Assembly (NCBI GenBank): GCA_001899635.1
Contig: MKVQ01000012.1
Location: 1-64,000, forward strand
Direction: 5' to 3'
Source of the DNA: Myxococcales bacterium 68-20
GTDB lineage: Bacteria > Myxococcota_A > Polyangia > Polyangiales > Polyangiaceae
Length of the DNA stretch: 64,000 nt
Both the position numbers and the translations under genes were made by a program. The stretch's first letter is position 1, and every line of letters begins with the position of its first letter. The notes beneath the pieces are model-generated. The model was not told where the DNA came from. It searched no databases and saw only the letters and a program-made list of their open reading frames with translations. Of the stretch, positions 42,915-51,637 are shown in pieces.

Positions 42915-43835
42915 ATGGTCGAAAAGCTTCAACAAATCTGGGTCGACGGAGAGCTCGTTCCCTGGGACGACGCGCAGGTTCACGTCCTCACGCACTCGCT
43001 GCACTACGGGCTCGGCGCGTTCGAGGGGATCCGTTGCTACAAGCGCGCGGATGGGAAGAGCTACATCTTCCGTCTCCGCGAGCACATCGATCGCTTGTTC
43101 GACACGTGCAAGATGGTCCTGCTCCAGCCGAAGTTCACGCGCGAGCAGATCATGCGCGCCTGCGCGGACACGCTGAAGGCCAACGGGCTCGAAGAGGGTT
43201 ACCTCCGCCCCGTCGTCTTCCTCGGCGAAGGCGCGATGGGCATCTACGCGCCGAACAACCCGGTCCGCTCCAGCGTCATCGCGTGGAAGTGGGGCGCCTA
43301 CCTCGGCGAAGAAGCGCTCAAGAACGGCATCCGCTGCAAGATCAGCTCGTTCGCCCGCCATCACATCAACGTCAGCCTCGCGAAGGCGAAGATGATGGGC
43401 CAGTACACGAACAGCGTCCTCGCCAAGCGCGAGGCGAAGTTCGGCGGCTACGACGAGGCGATCCTCCTCGACACCCACGGGTACGTCTCGGAGGGCTCGG
43501 GCGAGAACATCTTCATCGTGAAGAACGGCAAGCTCATCACGCCGGATCTCTCGTCGTCGATCCTCGAGGGAATCACGCGCGCCACGGTGATGACGCTCGC
43601 GGGCGAGCTGGGCCTCACGGTCCAGGAGTCCCGCATCACCCGCGACCAGCTCTGGCTCGCGGACGAGGTGTTCCTCACCGGGACCGCAGCCGAGATCACG
43701 CCCGTGCGCGAGGTCGACAACCGCCCGATCGGTGAAGGCTCCGTCGGCCCGGTCACGAAGAAGATCCAGGCGAAGTTCTTCGACATCGTGCGCGGCAGCG
43801 ACAACAGTCACGCCGAGTGGCTCTCCGCGCTCTGA
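42915..43835 (+). CDS. ilvE: Branched-chain amino acid aminotransferase
   Basis: This 306-residue fold-type IV PLP enzyme has WVDGELVPWDDAQVHVLTHS, HYGLGAFEGIRCY, the PLP-binding lysine in YTNSVLAKREAKF, and DEAILLDTHGYVSEGSGENI. These are the standard markers of IlvE, which interconverts Leu, Ile and Val with their 2-oxo acids and glutamate. The ATG at 42915 is preceded by GGAG and gives the expected N-terminus. It ends 19 bp inside the next gene, so the lipoprotein downstream is probably on the same message. A dispersed repeat sits just upstream. Confidence 0.95.
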   Translation: MVEKLQQIWVDGELVPWDDAQVHVLTHSLHYGLGAFEGIRCYKRADGKSYIFRLREHIDRLFDTCKMVLLQPKFTREQIMRACADTLKANGLEEGYLRPVVFLGEGAMGIYAPNNPVRSSVIAWKWGAYLGEEALKNGIRCKISSFARHHINVSLAKAKMMGQYTNSVLAKREAKFGGYDEAILLDTHGYVSEGSGENIFIVKNGKLITPDLSSSILEGITRATVMTLAGELGLTVQESRITRDQLWLADEVFLTGTAAEITPVREVDNRPIGEGSVGPVTKKIQAKFFDIVRGSDNSHAEWLSAL

Positions 43836-44512
43836 TCCCACGCGCCCTGCCCGCAGCGCTCGCGGCGCTCGGCCTTCTCGCCGGATGCGGAGATCCGCCG
43901 GTGACGAAGACCGCGCCGCGCGCGCCGGGCCCCGACGCGCCGGCGGCCGCCGCCGGCCATCCGCCCGAATACGCGACCGACGACGCCGCGTGGGGCAAGT
44001 TCCACTCGAAGCGTTTCCAGATCACGGTGCCGCTCCCCGACGGGCGCGAGTGGAAGATCGATGATCACCGCAGCGCGGAGCTCGTCGCCTCGCACGCGCC
44101 GACGGACTCGCATCTGACGATCCTCGCCACCCAAGAAGAGGATCTGATGAATCGCCAGCGATGCGAGGAGCGCGCGCGTGCCCGCGGCTGGGTGAAGAAG
44201 TCGACGCTCACCACCGTCGACGATCAGGTCACCGTCGGCCCGGATGCCTACGACTCGCGTGTCTGGGTCGCGCTCGACGCGACCAAGGAGGGCGGCGGGG
44301 TCGAGGGGCACGTATACCTTTTCGGCGCGTTCCTCCGACGATGCCTGCTCGTCCACCTCACGACGAGCGTTCCGTCCTCGAGGGACGAAGAGGTCCTCGC
44401 CGCCCGCCTCGCAATCGGCAGCTCCCGCATCGTCAAGGCGATCACCATCGATCCGCCGCGCACGACCGACGGCGCAGTGGTCCCGCGAGACAAGCCGGAC
44501 ATCCGCCGCTGA
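43817..44512 (+). CDS. Hypothetical lipoprotein
   Basis: This 231-residue protein starts at a GTG inside the end of ilvE, overlapping it by 19 bp. The signal LPAALAALGLLAGCGD is a good lipobox. The mature domain (AWGKFHSKRFQITVPLPDGR, WKIDDHRSAELVASHAPTDS) is a mixed fold that I do not assign; it resembles small myxobacterial lipoproteins with a photosystem/PsbP-like fold, but only loosely. It is likely anchored in the envelope. The overlap with ilvE implies co-translation, though the two have no obvious shared function. Confidence 0.7.
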   Translation: MALRALIPRALPAALAALGLLAGCGDPPVTKTAPRAPGPDAPAAAAGHPPEYATDDAAWGKFHSKRFQITVPLPDGREWKIDDHRSAELVASHAPTDSHLTILATQEEDLMNRQRCEERARARGWVKKSTLTTVDDQVTVGPDAYDSRVWVALDATKEGGGVEGHVYLFGAFLRRCLLVHLTTSVPSSRDEEVLAARLAIGSSRIVKAITIDPPRTTDGAVVPRDKPDIRR

Positions 44513-44644
44513 AGCGAGAGCAGAGAGCGGTCTGCTCCGTCGTCCTTCCTGCCGCTGCCCGGCGGCGTGGCTTGTTCAGCCTGCTCCGAGCCCGGCGGAA
44601 ATACTCGGTCCGTGAGCCGACCGGCGCTCTAGAATCGAGTCGCG

Positions 44645-45496
44645 ATGAGCGGCGCGCGCGGTCCCCTCGATACGGACGTGGCGATCGAGACGCCCGAGCA
44701 CATCGTCTTTCACTATCGCGTCGCAGGACCGGCGCGGCGTGCGCTCGGACACGTCCTCGACCTGCTCCTCTGCTACGGCGGCGTCGCCGTGCTCGGGGTC
44801 GTCGTCTGGTTGGCCGCATCGGGCGGCGGGCTCGAGACCGAAGAGCTCCAAGCGACAGCCAAGGGCGGCTTCGGTCTCGTGCTCCTGGCGCTATTCGCAG
44901 CGCAGTGGGTCTACTTCGTCGTGTGCGAGGCATACTGGGGACGCTCGCCGGGAAAGATGGCCGTCGGTCTGCGCGTCGTCACGACGTCGGGCCGCCCGAT
45001 CGGCTGGAGGGCAGCAGCGCTCCGAAACCTGCTCCGCGCCGCAGATCTCTTGCCGGTCGCCTATCTCACCGGCGTGGTGTCGATGGCGCTCTCGTCCCGT
45101 TTCCAGCGGCTGGGCGACCTCATCGCCGGCACGATGGTCATCGTCCCCGAGAGCGCACGCGCCGCCAGGGCGCTCGAGCTCTCGCCTCCGGCCGAGCCGC
45201 GTGAGCTGCGAGACCTCCCCGAGCACGTCGTCCTCGACGCGGAGGAGCGCGGCGCCATCGAGCTGTTCCTCCGCCGGCGACACAGCCTCGGCACCGCTCG
45301 CGAGCTCGAGCTCGCGAGCGTGCTCGCACGACCGATCGGCGATCGCCTCGGGTACGCGCATCCCAATCCGTCACGGCTGCTCGCGCTCGTCTACGACCGC
45401 GCAGTGAACGCGGGCCGGCTCGAGGCGCCGTCGTCGTGGCATCCACGGGAGCGCACGTCTTCGAAGAAGCGCCGCGCGGGAGAGGCGCGCTCATGA
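44645..45496 (+). CDS. RDD-family membrane protein
   Basis: This 283-residue protein has an RDD domain: an N-terminal helix pair (ALGHVLDLLLCYGGVAVLGV and GLVLLALFAAQWVYFVVCEA), the signature region with YWGRSPGKMAVGLRVVT, a further helix (ADLLPVAYLTGVVSMAL), and SSRFQRLGDLIAGTMVIV. The C-terminal 90 residues are soluble and charged. RDD proteins are often in envelope-remodelling operons with SpoIIM, MoxR and DUF58 proteins. Its stop overlaps the ATG of the SpoIIM-like gene (ATGA). It is the first gene of that operon. Confidence 0.85.
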   Translation: MSGARGPLDTDVAIETPEHIVFHYRVAGPARRALGHVLDLLLCYGGVAVLGVVVWLAASGGGLETEELQATAKGGFGLVLLALFAAQWVYFVVCEAYWGRSPGKMAVGLRVVTTSGRPIGWRAAALRNLLRAADLLPVAYLTGVVSMALSSRFQRLGDLIAGTMVIVPESARAARALELSPPAEPRELRDLPEHVVLDAEERGAIELFLRRRHSLGTARELELASVLARPIGDRLGYAHPNPSRLLALVYDRAVNAGRLEAPSSWHPRERTSSKKRRAGEARS

Positions 45497-46533
45497 CCGT
45501 CGCCTCCACGCTCACCGAGAAGGCGTTCACCGAGCGACGGAAGCCGGAGTGGGAGGCGCTCGACGCGCTGACCAACGAAGCGCAGCGCCGCGGGATCAAG
45601 AAGCTCGAGCCCGATGCCGTGTTGCGGATGTCGCCGCTCTACCGGAGCGTCTGCGCGGACCTCGCCGCCGCGCAGGCCGCCCGCTACAGCGCGCCTCTCG
45701 TCGACTATCTCCTCGGGCTGACGGCCGCCGCTCACACGGTGGTGTACGGGCCGCACGCGCGCGGTCGGGAAGACGGGCGCAAGGGCCGCATCCGGCAAGC
45801 ATGGCTCGTCGCGTTCCCGCGCGCGGTGCGCCGCTTCAAGCGGGAGATGCTGCTCGCGGCGGCGCTCTTCTTCGTACCGTTCGCGCTCGGGTGCGTCCTC
45901 ACGCTCCGCGATCCGTCGTTCGCCTTCCGGGTCGTGCCCGAGGCGATGCTGAGGCCGCTGACGGAGGCGTACGCGAAGGGCTTCGATGCTGGCCGCGAGG
46001 CCGGCGACGGCGCCTTCATGGCGGGCTTCTACGTCTACAACAACGTCGGCATTGCGCTTCGCTGCTTCGCGCTCGGCATCTTCGGTGGGCTCGGCTCGGC
46101 GTTCTATCTCGTGCAGAACGGGCTCTCGATCGGCGCGATTCTCGGCTACGTCGCCTCGCAGGGCGCGGGCGAGAACATCGTCGTGTTCATCGTCGGCCAC
46201 GGCTCGCTCGAGCTCGGCGCGATCGTCCTCGCGGGGGGCTCCGGTCTCTCGATCGGATGGTCGCTCGTCGCGCCGGGCGAGCTACCGCGCCTGGTCTCCC
46301 TCCAGAGACGCGCGCGCGAGATCCTCGTCGTCGTCGCCGGGGCCGCGGTGATGCTCTTCATGGCAGCAGCGATCGAGGCGTTCTGGTCGGGATCGAGCGC
46401 ACCGCGCGAGGTGAAGGTCGCCGTCGGCGGGACGCTCTTCGTCCTCGTGCTCGCGTACGTGCTCTTCGCCGGACGAACGCAGGACGGCGACCTCGAGGCA
46501 TCAGGGGACGACAGCCCGGAGGAGCCGTCGTGA
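45493..46533 (+). CDS. Stage II sporulation M-like membrane protein
   Basis: This 346-residue protein has a soluble N-terminal 120 residues (EWEALDALTNEAQRRGIKKL), then several helices: EMLLAAALFFVPFALGCVLT, CFALGIFGGLGSAFYLVQNG, IVVFIVGHGSLELGAIVLAG and two more near the end. The HGSLELGA motif and the long amphipathic loop are typical of the SpoIIM family, which in sporulating bacteria takes part in peptidoglycan hydrolysis during engulfment. Here a cell-wall or envelope role is likely. Its ATG overlaps the RDD stop and its own stop overlaps the next GTG, so the whole set is translated together. Confidence 0.88.
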   Translation: MTVASTLTEKAFTERRKPEWEALDALTNEAQRRGIKKLEPDAVLRMSPLYRSVCADLAAAQAARYSAPLVDYLLGLTAAAHTVVYGPHARGREDGRKGRIRQAWLVAFPRAVRRFKREMLLAAALFFVPFALGCVLTLRDPSFAFRVVPEAMLRPLTEAYAKGFDAGREAGDGAFMAGFYVYNNVGIALRCFALGIFGGLGSAFYLVQNGLSIGAILGYVASQGAGENIVVFIVGHGSLELGAIVLAGGSGLSIGWSLVAPGELPRLVSLQRRAREILVVVAGAAVMLFMAAAIEAFWSGSSAPREVKVAVGGTLFVLVLAYVLFAGRTQDGDLEASGDDSPEEPS

Positions 46534-47366
46534 ACGCGCATCCCGTTCGCGGACAGCCGCGAGGCGGCGGGCTCGATCTCCTCCGCGCGCGAGTCACGTT
46601 CCGCGATCGCTCGGTGTCCGACGTCCTCGATCTCGCGCTCCGCTTCCTGGTCGTGGAGGGACGGTCGTACGCAGCGGTCGCGCTCGGCTCGCTCGCTCCC
46701 CTCTTGGCGATCTCGCTGGCCGCGGGGTGGAAGCTCGGGTGGGCAGCGGCGTGGGCGGTCGCAATTCCGCTCGCCGCGATCGCCGAGGTCCCGTTCACGG
46801 TCCTCGCATCACGGCTCGTCTTCCAGGATCGCGTCAGCGCGCGCGACGTCCTCGCCTCGGCGCGACGAGACGGCCCGCGCGTCGTGCTCGCTCGGCTGCT
46901 CGCGGCCGCGCTCGTCGCGATCGGGATGTCGCTATTCGTGGTCCCAGGCGTCTGGCTCGCAAGCATCTACCTGTTCCTCTCGGAGGTGATGCTGCTGGAG
47001 CGTGCCTCGATCGGTCAGGCGTTCGGCCGCGCGCTGCGCGTGGCGTCGAGCGCGGCGTCCGAGGTGATCGTCGGCGTCCTCGTCCTCGTCCTCGTCTCCG
47101 TCGGAAGCGTCCTCCTCGCGGACATCGCCGGGAGAGCGGTCCTCGGCGAGCTGCTCCAGTTCCGTCCACCTCGCCCCGTTTGGACGGAGGGCGGCAGCGT
47201 CCTCGCGATGATCGGGCTCTTCGCAGCGGTACCGTACCTCGCGACGGCGCGCTTCTTCCTCTACCTCAACATACGGACGCGGGCCGAAGGCTGGGACATC
47301 CAGACTCGCTTCGCCGCCATCGCGGCGCGAGCGGACGAGGAAGCCAAGGCGTCGGAGGCCGCATGA
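46530..47366 (+). CDS. Polytopic membrane protein of the RDD-SpoIIM operon
   Basis: This protein of about 278 residues starts at a GTG overlapping the SpoIIM stop (GTGA). Five or six helices are visible (YAAVALGSLAPLLAISLAAG, ALVAIGMSLFVVPGVWLASI, VIVGVLVLVLVSVGSVLLAD, VLAMIGLFAAVPYLATARFF). The arrangement with VVPGVWLASIYLFLSEVMLL is like glycerophosphodiester phosphodiesterase membrane-domain or DUF975 proteins. It has no catalytic motif. Its stop overlaps the start of the DUF4129/DUF4350 gene by 4 bp. It probably forms part of a membrane complex with its operon partners. Confidence 0.75.
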   Translation: MNAHPVRGQPRGGGLDLLRARVTFRDRSVSDVLDLALRFLVVEGRSYAAVALGSLAPLLAISLAAGWKLGWAAAWAVAIPLAAIAEVPFTVLASRLVFQDRVSARDVLASARRDGPRVVLARLLAAALVAIGMSLFVVPGVWLASIYLFLSEVMLLERASIGQAFGRALRVASSAASEVIVGVLVLVLVSVGSVLLADIAGRAVLGELLQFRPPRPVWTEGGSVLAMIGLFAAVPYLATARFFLYLNIRTRAEGWDIQTRFAAIAARADEEAKASEAA

Positions 47367-49363
47367 AGGCACGGCTTGCGCCCATCGCGATCGCGATCGC
47401 CGGCCTGTCGTCGCCGCTCCCCGCACGGGCCGCGAACGAGCCCGGACCGGTCCCGGCCGCAAACGGCATCGATGCAATCGATCGCGCGAAGAAGGCTGCC
47501 TACGACGAGGGGAGCTACGCCTTCTGCAAGGACCCACCCCGCCCGCTCGGCATCCGCCAACGAGAGCTCTGCTCGCTCGCATCCGAGATCGAAGGGTGTG
47601 AGGGCTTCGCCAAGGCGTGCAACGTGGGTGACGTACCGAAGGAGCAGAGCTGGCTCGAGCGCATGGCCGAGTGGCTCGGTCCTGTGGCGAAGGGGCTCCT
47701 CTACCTGCTCGTCTTCGGGATCGTGGTCGTGGTCGCGATCCCGGTGGTCCGCGCGCTCCTGAAATGGAGGCGCGATCGAAAGCTCGCGACACCGGCACCG
47801 GACGCGCCCAATCGCGCGCTCGTCGTCCCGGAAGCGCCGATCCTCGCGGAGGAGATCTCGGACGCCGAGGCCGCTCTCCGGTTCGCCGAGGAGCATCGAA
47901 CACGCGGCGAGCTGAAGAAGGCGCTCGGCCTCTATCTCGCCGCATCGCTCGCCGCGCTCGATCGGCGCGGCGCCATCCGGATCGCTCGGCACCGGACGAA
48001 CGGCGAGTACGTGCGGGGATGCGAGGAAGAGACGTCGCGAACGTCGCTCCGCGAGATCGTCCGCGAGGTCGACAAGGTGGAGTTCGGTGGAGCGCCTCCG
48101 ACCGACGAGGGCCTCTCGCGCGTCGCCTCCCGCGCACAGGCGATCGTGCGTGTGACGACGAGCACGCTGCTCATGCTCGCGATCGCCGCCCTTGCCTCCG
48201 GCTGCTCCGCGCCACGTCGAGGCGCCGATCCGGCGGGCGACGAGCTCCCGATCGTCGTGCTCGCACGGAACGGCTTCGAGGTGAGCGCGCTCGGGGCGTC
48301 GCTGGCGACGATGCCGATCCGCGAAGGTGACGAGAGCGATGACGCCATGCCCATCGTCATCGTCGACGTGGAGAAGGTCCCGCTCGAGGACGAGGCGCAG
48401 GCGCACATGATGCGGTGGGTCGAGTCCGGCGGCGCCCTCGTGCTCTTCGGTCACGTGCAGAGCTGGCCGGACGAGCTCCGACCGCGAGACCTCTCGGCCG
48501 ACACGCGCGACATCATCGTGCGGACGCGCGATCCGTACGCGGAGCTCGAGGACCCCGGCGAGGAGGACGAGGCCGCGGAGCTCGGCGTCCCGGTCGAGAT
48601 CAAAGGCGCTCGCGCCGCGCGGGCCGACGCCTTCGCATGGAAGGAGGCTCGGTCGATCGAGGTCGAGCCGATCGCATTCCTCGGCGAGGCGACCTACGCC
48701 GCGAAGCGACGGGTCGGCAAGGGGATCGTCCTCGGCGTCGCCAACGATGATCTGTTCACCAACGTGGGCGTGATGCCCGCCCACAACGCGGCAGCGCTCG
48801 TCACGCTCATCCGATCGGTGGCGCATGATCCGTCGCGCTGGGCCTTTGCCTCTGCGGGCGAAGCGAGGTCGCTCACCGAGGTGCGCGTCGCGCGCGCGGA
48901 GGATGGCATTCCCCCGCCGGCCAACCCGTTCGCGGCGCTCGTCGCGGCGGGGCTCGGCAAGGGAGCGTGGCACGCGCTTGCGGCCGCGGCCTTGCTCTTC
49001 CTCGCGTACGGTATCCGGCACGCGCGTCCGCGGACGGCGGAGCGGCGAGACCGCCGAGCATTCGCCGAGCACATCGAGGCCACCGGAGCGTTCTACGGAC
49101 GGGCGCACGCACACACGCATGCGCTCGGCGCCTACGGTCGCTTCATGGACATGCGCCTCCGCGAGAGCCTTCCGCGCGGCGCCGATCCAGTCACCTACCT
49201 CGCGTCCCGATCCGGCGCCGACCCGACCCGCGTCGCGGAGATCTACGGGAGGGCGCTCGAGGCGAAGGCTGGGGACCCGCCGCGCGGCGACGAGCTGGCG
49301 GTGATCGAGGAGCTCCGGCGGCTGCTGGCGAGCCCGGCGAGCGGCCGCCGCGAGTCGAGGTGA
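47363..49363 (+). CDS. DUF4129-DUF4350 fusion membrane protein
   Basis: This protein of about 666 residues starts at the overlapping ATG with a signal (MKARLAPIAIAIAGLSSPLP). A periplasmic Cys-containing segment and a helix (KGLLYLLVFGIVVVVAIPVV) lead to a cytoplasmic DUF4129 part (RTRGELKKALGLYLAASLAA, RTNGEYVRGC). A second helix with an internal lipobox-like stretch (TLLMLAIAALASGC) then opens a DUF4350 domain (VVLARNGFEVSALGASLATM, HMMRWVESGGALVLFGHV), followed by a third helix (WHALAAAALLFLAYGIRHAR) and a soluble tail. These two domains are usually separate neighbouring genes. It closes the operon; no MoxR, DUF58 or transglutaminase gene is next to it. Confidence 0.83.
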   Translation: MKARLAPIAIAIAGLSSPLPARAANEPGPVPAANGIDAIDRAKKAAYDEGSYAFCKDPPRPLGIRQRELCSLASEIEGCEGFAKACNVGDVPKEQSWLERMAEWLGPVAKGLLYLLVFGIVVVVAIPVVRALLKWRRDRKLATPAPDAPNRALVVPEAPILAEEISDAEAALRFAEEHRTRGELKKALGLYLAASLAALDRRGAIRIARHRTNGEYVRGCEEETSRTSLREIVREVDKVEFGGAPPTDEGLSRVASRAQAIVRVTTSTLLMLAIAALASGCSAPRRGADPAGDELPIVVLARNGFEVSALGASLATMPIREGDESDDAMPIVIVDVEKVPLEDEAQAHMMRWVESGGALVLFGHVQSWPDELRPRDLSADTRDIIVRTRDPYAELEDPGEEDEAAELGVPVEIKGARAARADAFAWKEARSIEVEPIAFLGEATYAAKRRVGKGIVLGVANDDLFTNVGVMPAHNAAALVTLIRSVAHDPSRWAFASAGEARSLTEVRVARAEDGIPPPANPFAALVAAGLGKGAWHALAAAALLFLAYGIRHARPRTAERRDRRAFAEHIEATGAFYGRAHAHTHALGAYGRFMDMRLRESLPRGADPVTYLASRSGADPTRVAEIYGRALEAKAGDPPRGDELAVIEELRRLLASPASGRRESR

Positions 49364-49463
49364 TCGATCACGTCGAGCGTCGCCGTCGACGCGGCACGGG
49401 AACGACGCACCAGGCGGCGGGGAATCGTCGAAATCGTCTGCCGTTTTGGTAAGCTCGACCGCC

Positions 49464-50243
49464 GTGAACGAGGGGCGGATCGACGTGATCTTCGAGGCTG
49501 GGAAGCGCGCCTGGCCCGCGCTCCTGGTACCTCGCGCCTCCTTCGTCGCGGCAGTGAAACGGCATGCGGAGAAGGCGGCATCGACGGAACCCGTGGTCGA
49601 GTCGGCGAACGCGGCGGACTTCTATCTCGCCGTCGCCTGCGTCGAGGGCGTGAAGGGAGCGGCGTCGGCGTTTCGGAAGCACGTGCTCGTCCACGTCCCG
49701 GCGTACGTCGGGACGCGTGCGCCCGCCGAAGACGTCGAGCAGCTCGTCGCCATGCGCCTCCTCCTTCCGGATGGCGATCGACCACCACAGATCTCCGAGT
49801 ACAGCGGCAAGGGCTCGCTCGGAGCATGGGTTCGTGTCGTCGCGACGCGGATCGCTCTGAACCTCCGCCGCAAGAAGGAGGTCCCCGAAGAGGTCGCCCT
49901 CATCCCGCTCGGAACGGCCCCAGAGGTCGACTTCTCGCGGTTTAGGTACAAGACCGAGTTCAAGGCGGCCTTCGAGCACGCCCTTGGCGAGCTCTCCGCC
50001 GACGAACGCCTCCTTCTCCGACTCCATTCGATCGAGCGAATGCGTGGCGAGGACATCGCGCGCCTCTTCGAGGTCGACCGCTCCACCGTCATGCGGAGGC
50101 TCGCCCACGCCCGTGAGACGCTCTTCGAGCTCACCCGCGCAGTCATGATGCAGAAGCTGCGGCTTTCGACGGAGGAGTTCGAGAGCTTCGCCCGCGACGT
50201 CCAGAGCGGCATCGACCTCACATTGAGCCGCGTGTTCGCATGA
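49464..50243 (+). CDS. RNA polymerase sigma factor, myxobacterial clade
   Basis: This protein of about 259 residues has region 2-like (AAFYLAVACVEGVK-type helices, then SEYSGKGSLGAWVRVVATRI) and region 4 (LSADERLLLRLHSIERMRGE, DIARLFEVDRSTVMRRLAHA) of sigma-70-type factors. The layout fits the small myxobacterial sigma-70-like clade (I recall it as TIGR03001). It should direct RNA polymerase to a special promoter set. The GTG at 49464 gives the best N-terminus; a TTG at 49446 is also possible. Its stop overlaps the ATG of a zinc-finger kinase (ATGA), so the two are made together. Confidence 0.85.
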   Translation: MNEGRIDVIFEAGKRAWPALLVPRASFVAAVKRHAEKAASTEPVVESANAADFYLAVACVEGVKGAASAFRKHVLVHVPAYVGTRAPAEDVEQLVAMRLLLPDGDRPPQISEYSGKGSLGAWVRVVATRIALNLRRKKEVPEEVALIPLGTAPEVDFSRFRYKTEFKAAFEHALGELSADERLLLRLHSIERMRGEDIARLFEVDRSTVMRRLAHARETLFELTRAVMMQKLRLSTEEFESFARDVQSGIDLTLSRVFA

Positions 50244-51628
50244 CGAGCGGGGGGGCATGTCCGGGCGACGAGACTGTCGCGCACCTCGTCGATGGCACGC
50301 TCGGCGCCGCGAGGCGTACTGCCATCCTCGCTCACGCCGCCGACTGTGGGAGCTGCCGCGTGTTGCTCTCGGAGCTCGTCCAGGCCCCCCGCACGGCACG
50401 CGAGGTCGACGAGCCCAATGCCCCCAGCCGGCTCGAGGGCACGGTGCTCGATCGCTACGCCCTGCTCGAGCCGGTCGGCGCGGGCGGCATGGGCGTCGTC
50501 TACGCCGCGCACGATCGGCAGCTCGAACGACGTGTGGCGCTCAAGCTGTTGCGCGAGACGGCATCGGATGGTCCGCGCCGTCGGTCACTGCTTCGAGAGG
50601 CACGCGCGATGGCGAAGCTCGCACACCCGAACGTCGTTCGTGTCTTCGACGTCGGTGAGCACGAGGGACGTGTGTTCGTCACGATGGAGTTCGTCGACGG
50701 CGGCACGCTCCGCGAGCATCTCGAGTCCGAGGCACACAACTTCGCGCACATCGCATCGCTCTTCGAAGGCGCCGGGCGCGGGCTCGCGGCGGCGCATCGC
50801 GCAGGCGTCGTGCACCGGGACTTCAAGCCCGAAAACGTCCTGATCCGGGAGGGTACGGCGCTCGTCAGCGACTTCGGGCTCGCGCGCTTGACGACCGATG
50901 CGGCAGCTGGGAGCGAGGCGATGGCTACGCCAGGCGCGCGCGAGCGTACGACTTCGTCCGCACGCAGCTCGGCGGTCGCCGGAACCCTCCACTACATGGC
51001 ACCGGAGCAGCTGCGCGGCGAGAGCGTCGACGCGCGGAGCGATCTCTTCGGGTACTGCGTCGCGTTCTGGGAGTCTCTCTTCGGCGAGAAGCCGTTTCGA
51101 GGGGCAACTCCCGCGGAGCTGCTCGCAGCGATCGAGGCGGGCCCCCCGGAGCCGCGACGAGCGCACGCCGTTCCACGCGCGACCGTCGCCGCGCTGCGCG
51201 CCGGGCTCGCCTACTCACCCGAGGAGCGGCCTCCCACGATGGAGAGCTTCCTCTCGGCGGCGATGCCGACGTCGGAAGCATCACGCGGGCGCGTGGTCCT
51301 CCCGGCCACCGCCGCGATCGCCGTCGCGGTCGCGGTCTTCGCGATTGCGCGCGCGGACGCCTCCTCGACCGCTGAGACGCCATCGGCAGCGGTCACGAGC
51401 ACCGCGCCTCCGGCGCATTCCGAGCCGAGCGCCACCTCACTCACGAGCACCGCGCCCCCTGCTCCGGTAGAGGCTCCTCCGCCTCCGCCGCGTTCGGCAG
51501 TCGCTCCCACAGCGCCCGCGCCGGCGAAGCCTCGTCCCACGTCCTCGACGACGCGGGCGGAGGCACCGGCACCGGAGGCCTCCGCGCCGAGAGGCCCCGG
51601 CGGTGTGTTCGTACGGCCTCCGTTCTAG
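50240..51628 (+). CDS. Ser/Thr protein kinase with N-terminal zinc-finger (anti-sigma type)
   Basis: This 462-residue protein begins with a zinc-finger anti-sigma motif of the form HxxxCxxC (ILAHAADCGSCRVLLSEL). A full kinase domain follows: GAGGMGVVYAAH, VALKLL, VHRDFKPENVLI, VSDFGLARL and YMAPEQLRGE, all catalytic residues present. One helix (VLPATAAIAVAVAVFAIARA) precedes a Pro/Ala/Thr tail outside the membrane. The zinc finger probably holds the coupled sigma factor, and phosphorylation may control release. Its ATG overlaps the sigma stop by 4 bp; the PEGA gene starts 9 bp later. Confidence 0.9.
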   Translation: MTSGGACPGDETVAHLVDGTLGAARRTAILAHAADCGSCRVLLSELVQAPRTAREVDEPNAPSRLEGTVLDRYALLEPVGAGGMGVVYAAHDRQLERRVALKLLRETASDGPRRRSLLREARAMAKLAHPNVVRVFDVGEHEGRVFVTMEFVDGGTLREHLESEAHNFAHIASLFEGAGRGLAAAHRAGVVHRDFKPENVLIREGTALVSDFGLARLTTDAAAGSEAMATPGARERTTSSARSSAVAGTLHYMAPEQLRGESVDARSDLFGYCVAFWESLFGEKPFRGATPAELLAAIEAGPPEPRRAHAVPRATVAALRAGLAYSPEERPPTMESFLSAAMPTSEASRGRVVLPATAAIAVAVAVFAIARADASSTAETPSAAVTSTAPPAHSEPSATSLTSTAPPAPVEAPPPPPRSAVAPTAPAPAKPRPTSSTTRAEAPAPEASAPRGPGGVFVRPPF

Positions 51629-51637
51629 ACGATACGC

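Noticed and set aside
47261-49120. 619-codon open frame on the minus strand
   Set aside because: It is opposite the DUF4129/DUF4350 gene, which has clear helices and overlapping starts; the antisense frame has none.
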